NCBI GenBank assembly: GCA_905233975.1
Contig: CAJOGD010000007.1
Span: 1 to 64,000, forward strand
Source of the DNA: an uncultured Alphaproteobacteria bacterium
GTDB taxonomy: Bacteria; Pseudomonadota; Alphaproteobacteria; Rs-D84
DNA: 64,000 nt
Direction: 5' to 3'
Part shown: positions 59,374 to 64,000 of the stretch, piece by piece
Layout of the letters: every line of letters begins with the position of its first letter
Numbering within the stretch: the stretch's first letter is position 1
Position numbers and translations under genes: made by a program
The notes under the pieces: model-generated
The model's input: only the letters and a program-made list of their open reading frames with translations
What the model was told of the DNA's origin: nothing
The model's database searches: none

Positions 59374-59970
59374 ATGAATCCAAAGATTGAAAAACTTGTT
59401 AAACAATTTGCAAAACTGCCACGTGTCGGCAACCGGGCGGCACAGCGTATTGTATTATCGCTATTGCAAGATAAAACCGGGCGTGTCGAAAAATTGATAG
59501 ACGCGTTGCGTGATGCAAATGAAAACGTGTGCGCATGTCCGATTTGCGGCGTGTTGACCGACCGCGCGATGGAAAAATGTGAATATTGTCGTGATGCGGC
59601 GCGTGCGAATAATATGCTGTGCGTGGTGCGCGATTTGTCCGATGTTTGGACATTGGAAAAATCCGGTGTGTTCGGTGGTCGTTATCATATCATTGGTGGT
59701 TTGCTTTCGGGCGTTGCGGGCATCACACCCGAAGATTTAAACCTTGGCGGTTTGTCCGCGCGAATTGTGAATGAAAAAATTTCTGAAATTATTTTCGCAC
59801 TGCCGAATACCATCGAAGGTAAAACAACGCAACAATACATTATGTCGATAATTGATAATGAAAGTATCAGGTTTTCCGAACTTGCGTCGGGCGTGCCACT
59901 GGGGGGCGAATTAGATTATATTGATGATGGCACTTTGTCATTGGCGTTTGGGGGACGGCGTACAATATGA
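59374..59970 (+). CDS. recR: Recombination protein RecR
   Basis: LVKQFAKLPRVGNRAAQRIVL, CPICGVLTD...CEYCRD, TOPRIM VVRDLSDVWTLEKSGVFGGRYHIIGGLLS. Confidence 0.95.
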   Translation: MNPKIEKLVKQFAKLPRVGNRAAQRIVLSLLQDKTGRVEKLIDALRDANENVCACPICGVLTDRAMEKCEYCRDAARANNMLCVVRDLSDVWTLEKSGVFGGRYHIIGGLLSGVAGITPEDLNLGGLSARIVNEKISEIIFALPNTIEGKTTQQYIMSIIDNESIRFSELASGVPLGGELDYIDDGTLSLAFGGRRTI

Positions 59971-60794
59971 CGGATAAAATTTCATCTTTGCCGCCGGTGT
60001 CCGAAATGATGCGTGATGCGGGATTGGAACCAAAGAAACAATTTGGTCAAAATTTTTTGTTTGATTTAAATTTGACCGGACGTATCGCACGTGCTGTCCC
60101 GGACATAGGACACACGACGGTGATAGAGGTTGGCCCCGGCCCGGGCGGCCTTTCGCGTGCATTGTTATTGGCGGGCGCGCATCGTGTTATCGCGATTGAA
60201 AAAGATAAAACCACTGAACCGATTTTGTCGAAAATTGAATCCGCCGCCGATGGTCGTCTTGAAATTATTTACGATGATGCCCTGTGCGTTGATATGAAAA
60301 AAATCGCGGGTGGTGAATTTTCCATTTGTGCAAATTTGCCGTACAATGTTGGAACGGAACTTCTTGTGAATTGGTTGGGTGATGTTGCAAACGGCGCGCC
60401 GATTAAATCTATGACATTGATGTTTCAGCGTGAAGTTGCGGAAAGAATCGTTGCCAAAACCGGTGACGATGCGTATGGGCGATTGGCGGTTTTAACATCG
60501 CTTGTTTCGGACGCAAAAATTTTATTTGGTGTGCCATCAACGGCGTTTGTGCCACGACCAAAGGTGGAAAGCGCGGTTGTGCAAATAATTCCGAACATGG
60601 CAAAGATAAAGAAAATAGAAAACATATCCGCACTTGAAAAATTAACCGCAAAACTTTTTGGCATGCGCCGAAAAATGATTCGCGGAATTATGCGCGATGT
60701 AGATTGGGAAAGTTTTGGACTTTCCGGCACCGAACGCGCCGAAGATTTAACGCCAGAAAAATTTCTTGAACTTTCAAAAAAATTGGTTGCATAA
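59967..60794 (+). CDS. rsmA: 16S rRNA dimethyladenosine transferase
   Basis: KKQFGQNFLFDLNLTGRI, VIEVGPGPGGLSRALLLAGA, NLPYNVGTELLVNWL, FVPRPKVESAVV. Confidence 0.95.
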   Translation: MTDKISSLPPVSEMMRDAGLEPKKQFGQNFLFDLNLTGRIARAVPDIGHTTVIEVGPGPGGLSRALLLAGAHRVIAIEKDKTTEPILSKIESAADGRLEIIYDDALCVDMKKIAGGEFSICANLPYNVGTELLVNWLGDVANGAPIKSMTLMFQREVAERIVAKTGDDAYGRLAVLTSLVSDAKILFGVPSTAFVPRPKVESAVVQIIPNMAKIKKIENISALEKLTAKLFGMRRKMIRGIMRDVDWESFGLSGTERAEDLTPEKFLELSKKLVA

Positions 60795-60843
60795 CCACCA
60801 CAAATTTTTGCTATAATAAATCGCGAGTCGTACGGAGAGAGAA

Positions 60844-62553
60844 TTGTCTTTATCGGTCCTGATATTTTTTGCGATGATTTTTGTACTTGTGTTCTTGCTG
60901 CGCACTTTGCGTGTTGGGGCATTGGTTGCATTTTTGGTCGCGGGTATGATATCAGGACCATATGTTTTAGATTTGTTTCAATTAAATTCAACGTGGACAT
61001 TTCTTGGCGATCTTGGAATTTTATTTTTATGGTTCACCATTGGATTGGAAATAAATATTAAACGCCTTTGGCAAATGCGGCGCACAATTTTCGGATTTGG
61101 CGCGACCCAGGTTTTAATGGTTGCGATAATGTTGTTTCCGATTTTATTCGGCCTGACAACTTGGTCGGTAATCGGAACAATAACAATATCGCTTTTGTGT
61201 GCGATGTCCAGTACGTCCGAAGATCTGCAGTTATTAACCGATCGTAATCAGTTAAACACAACGATGGGGCACCAAACGTTTTCTATTTTGTTGTTCCAAG
61301 ATTTGTTGTCGATTCCGTTGCTTGCCATGTTGCCGGTGTTCGCGGGGCGTTCATTTAACCTTGGCGCGACACTTATCGATGTTACGGTTACATCGGTTGT
61401 ATTGATTTTCGGTGTTGTCGTCATTGGACGATTCGTTTTAAATCCGTTGATGAAACGTGTATCAAAGTTAAAATCCAAAGAGGCTTTTTTACTTGTTATC
61501 ATGTTAAACATCGCGGTTTGGGCGGTGGCGATGAACCTTTTGGGGTTGCCGACGGGACTTGGCGCATTCTTGGCGGGTATGTTGATGTCCGAAACATTAT
61601 ACAGCCATCAAGTTCGCGCAGAAATTGATCCGTACGCATTGCTGTTTTTATCATTATTTTTCATATCGCTGGGTATGGGATTGAACCTGGGGATATTGGC
61701 GAAAAATTGGTACATCGTTGTTGGCGGCATGGCGGGACTGGTTTGTATAAAATTCTTCGCGTTATTTATGGTTGCGCGTGTGCGCCAGGTTCCATTGTTT
61801 GATGCGCGTCTTATTGCATTGGTGTTAAGTCAGGGCGGTGAGTTTGCATTGTTGATGTTTCAAACGATGAAGACCAGCGGCATTTCCGCCGTTCCCGCGC
61901 CCGACCAAGAAATATTGACTGCAATTATCATATTGTCGATGGTATCAACGCCGTTCTTGTTGGCGTTGCATGATAAAATTTTCCGTTCGAAAAAATTGTT
62001 TGCACGTTCGCGCATGCGCCAGTTAAATGCCGGCGACAACGAAATGAAACCGGCGGTTGTAATATGTGGTTTTGGGCGTGTGGGCCAAATAATCGCGCAT
62101 GTTTTGCGTGCGCGGAAAATACCATATGTCGCGCTGGATTTAGACGTGAATGCGGTCATGCTTGGGCGCGAACATGGGTATAATGTGTTTTATGGCGATA
62201 GCACGAATCCAACGGTCTTGCGCGAATTTGGTTTGGCGACGCGTCGCGTGCGTGCGGTTGTCGTCGCACTTGATAATGCGCACAACGCGCGTAATGCGGT
62301 TTTGACAATAAGGGGCATCGCACCAAAGATGAAAATTTTTGCACGTGCGCGCAATTTGTGTGAATCACGCGCACTGACCAACGAAGGCGTCGAAGAAGCA
62401 TGGCCGGAAACGGTGGAATCTTCGTTAATGTTGGCGCATGGGGTTTTGGAAAAACTTGGTGTGTCCGATGAAATAATTTCCCGCACATTGCAAGAAATGC
62501 GCAACGAAAATTATTCGAAACTTGATAACGCGATTACGGATAAAAATAAATAA
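60844..62553 (+). CDS. CPA2 cation:proton antiporter with TrkA-N domain (KefB-like; TTG start)
   Basis: GALVAFLVAGMISGPYVLDLF, LPTGLGAFLAGMLMSETLYSHQVRAEIDP, VICGFGRVGQIIAHVLRARKIPYVALDLD. Confidence 0.9.
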   Translation: MSLSVLIFFAMIFVLVFLLRTLRVGALVAFLVAGMISGPYVLDLFQLNSTWTFLGDLGILFLWFTIGLEINIKRLWQMRRTIFGFGATQVLMVAIMLFPILFGLTTWSVIGTITISLLCAMSSTSEDLQLLTDRNQLNTTMGHQTFSILLFQDLLSIPLLAMLPVFAGRSFNLGATLIDVTVTSVVLIFGVVVIGRFVLNPLMKRVSKLKSKEAFLLVIMLNIAVWAVAMNLLGLPTGLGAFLAGMLMSETLYSHQVRAEIDPYALLFLSLFFISLGMGLNLGILAKNWYIVVGGMAGLVCIKFFALFMVARVRQVPLFDARLIALVLSQGGEFALLMFQTMKTSGISAVPAPDQEILTAIIILSMVSTPFLLALHDKIFRSKKLFARSRMRQLNAGDNEMKPAVVICGFGRVGQIIAHVLRARKIPYVALDLDVNAVMLGREHGYNVFYGDSTNPTVLREFGLATRRVRAVVVALDNAHNARNAVLTIRGIAPKMKIFARARNLCESRALTNEGVEEAWPETVESSLMLAHGVLEKLGVSDEIISRTLQEMRNENYSKLDNAITDKNK

Positions 62554-62643
62554 ATCATATCACTTTGCACGCGGTGTTTTTATGTTTGATTTTGTATATC
62601 GATATTGCTATATTATGCCAAACAATTACAAGGGGAAAGCCAA

Positions 62644-63174
62644 ATGAAAAAATCACTGTGGGCAATCGTCGCGATAATCGCAATCGTTTTGATTGACCAA
62701 ATTACAAAGGGCGCGTTGCTATATCTGATAACCGGTTCCGCATTTGTGTCGGGTGCCGCATGGACCGTTGTGCCGGTGCCGTATCTGATGCGACATGTGA
62801 CAAACTTTTTTAATGTTGTGTTCACGTGGAATCCGGGGACGGCGTTTTCATTGTTTCGCGGATTTGGTGATAATTTGCCGATAGTCATGACGGTTGCAAC
62901 GGGCGCAATAATCGCATTGATTTTATATTACCTGTTTGCGCGCGCAAAGAATTATGAACGTGTGCCATTGGTTCTAATCGCGGGCGGTGCATTGGGAAAC
63001 TTTGTTGACCGGTTGCGTTTTGGCGCGGTGATTGATTTCTTGGATTTTCATATTGGTGGCGCACATTGGCCGGCGTTTAATGTGGCGGACAGTTTTATTA
63101 CCGTTGGCGTTTTGCTTTACATTTTGAATTGGTGGTTGGCGCGCCGTCGTTGCATGCGTAATTTAAAAGGATAA
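62644..63174 (+). CDS. lspA: Lipoprotein signal peptidase II
   Basis: IVLIDQITKGALLY, VVFTWNPGTAFSLFRGFG, GALGNFVDRLRFGAVIDFLDFHIGGAHWPAFNVADSFITVG. Confidence 0.95.
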   Translation: MKKSLWAIVAIIAIVLIDQITKGALLYLITGSAFVSGAAWTVVPVPYLMRHVTNFFNVVFTWNPGTAFSLFRGFGDNLPIVMTVATGAIIALILYYLFARAKNYERVPLVLIAGGALGNFVDRLRFGAVIDFLDFHIGGAHWPAFNVADSFITVGVLLYILNWWLARRRCMRNLKG

Positions 63175-63177
63175 AAT

Positions 63178-64000
63178 ATGGTAAAATTTCTTGATAACAA
63201 TAATTCGGGCTTTGCGGCGTGGAATGCAAATCGTAATACAACCGCAAAACCAAAATCGAAACTTGGCGGTTTTTTGTGGTGGTTTATTTTGTTCATCGGG
63301 TCATGGTGGCTGATTAGTATGTGGACCTCGCCAAAGAACGTGCCCGCGCCGACCGATGCGGACGTTGCGATTATTGCGGCGGATACTGTCGATATGCCAT
63401 CGCGCGAAATTTCTTCGGATAAAATTAGCGCGGATGTGCGCGGCCTGCGTGTTTCCAATATTGCACTTGCCGACTATGCGGCAACGTCTGATAATAAGGC
63501 CGAACGCGTAAAATTACTTGGTGCGAAAAATGATTTTATGGAAATCGGTCTGAATGCGACCGGCACAACCGCGCCCGATGCAAATACACTGTGGCAAGAC
63601 GCCGCGGGTAAAATGACATGGCGCAATTCCGACGGTGTTGTGTTCACGCGCGACATCAACGTCGATGGATATTTGGTCACGATTACCGACAGCGTAGAAA
63701 ACAAAACCGCGCGCGACATTTCTTTTGCGCCGTATGCGCGTATAGTGCGTGATGGTGCACGTTCGTCGGCCGGCGTCGAAACGGGTGCGGTGACGAATAC
63801 GAATTCGCGCGTGCGCTATGTCGATTGGGGGCGCATGGCCAAGAAATCTTATGTCTATTCTACGACAAACGGTTTTGTTGGGTTTGCCGACCAGTATTGG
63901 CAAACAATCGCAAACATAAAATCGCCCGATCAAACAATGCGCGTGAAATCGGTGGCGGATAAATATGTTGCGGATTCCACCGCGGCGCCGATTATTGTTA
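63178..64000 (+). CDS. yidC: Membrane protein insertase YidC, N-terminal part (runs off window end)
   Basis: Continuous ORF from ATG 63178: MVKFLDNNNSGFAAWNANRNTTAKPKSKLGGFLWWFILFIGSWWLISMW..., then periplasmic-domain-like sequence (ISSDKISADVRGLRVSNIALADY); not in ORF track because it is open-ended. Confidence 0.72.
   Translation, partial: MVKFLDNNNSGFAAWNANRNTTAKPKSKLGGFLWWFILFIGSWWLISMWTSPKNVPAPTDADVAIIAADTVDMPSREISSDKISADVRGLRVSNIALADYAATSDNKAERVKLLGAKNDFMEIGLNATGTTAPDANTLWQDAAGKMTWRNSDGVVFTRDINVDGYLVTITDSVENKTARDISFAPYARIVRDGARSSAGVETGAVTNTNSRVRYVDWGRMAKKSYVYSTTNGFVGFADQYWQTIANIKSPDQTMRVKSVADKYVADSTAAPIIV

Noticed and set aside
1-64000. CRISPR array
   Set aside because: No regularly spaced identical repeats and no cas genes seen.

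Overview
Chromosomal window of an alphaproteobacterium. The streamlined gene content, five TrbL/VirB6-type genes in a row and many small secreted or cysteine-rich proteins suggest a host-associated lineage (inference). Housekeeping genes: gyrA, rpmH, mraY-ftsW-murG, a PBP1A-type mrcA, rpmE, a uvrD-type helicase, dnaQ, infB-nusA, lptF/G-lptD-surA-rlmN, an MsbA-type ABC exporter, dacC-like, recR, rsmA, a KefB-like antiporter, lspA and the 5' part of yidC. The main non-ordinary content is: (1) a duplicated unit at about 1-750 and 5272-6830, made of a strong promoter, a roughly 225-230 nt structured RNA with compensatory base changes between copies, a terminator, a palindromic repeat and a secreted-protein gene; (2) five TrbL/VirB6-like genes; (3) an about 11.5 kb element (about 44649-56206) bounded by a 19-bp direct repeat of the tRNA-Glu(CTC) 3' end. 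The element carries a large serine recombinase whose ORF runs into the tRNA, an orphan C5 DNA methyltransferase, an HUH/Rep-like protein, two integrase-N-terminal-like proteins without a catalytic domain, a DUF3768 protein and a pair of large secreted proteins; (4) a tRNA-Tyr 3'-end duplication next to an integrase fragment fused to an alpha/beta hydrolase; (5) a GIY-YIG gene enclosed by direct and inverted copies of a palindromic repeat. All assignments were made by reading the sequence; no database searches were run.
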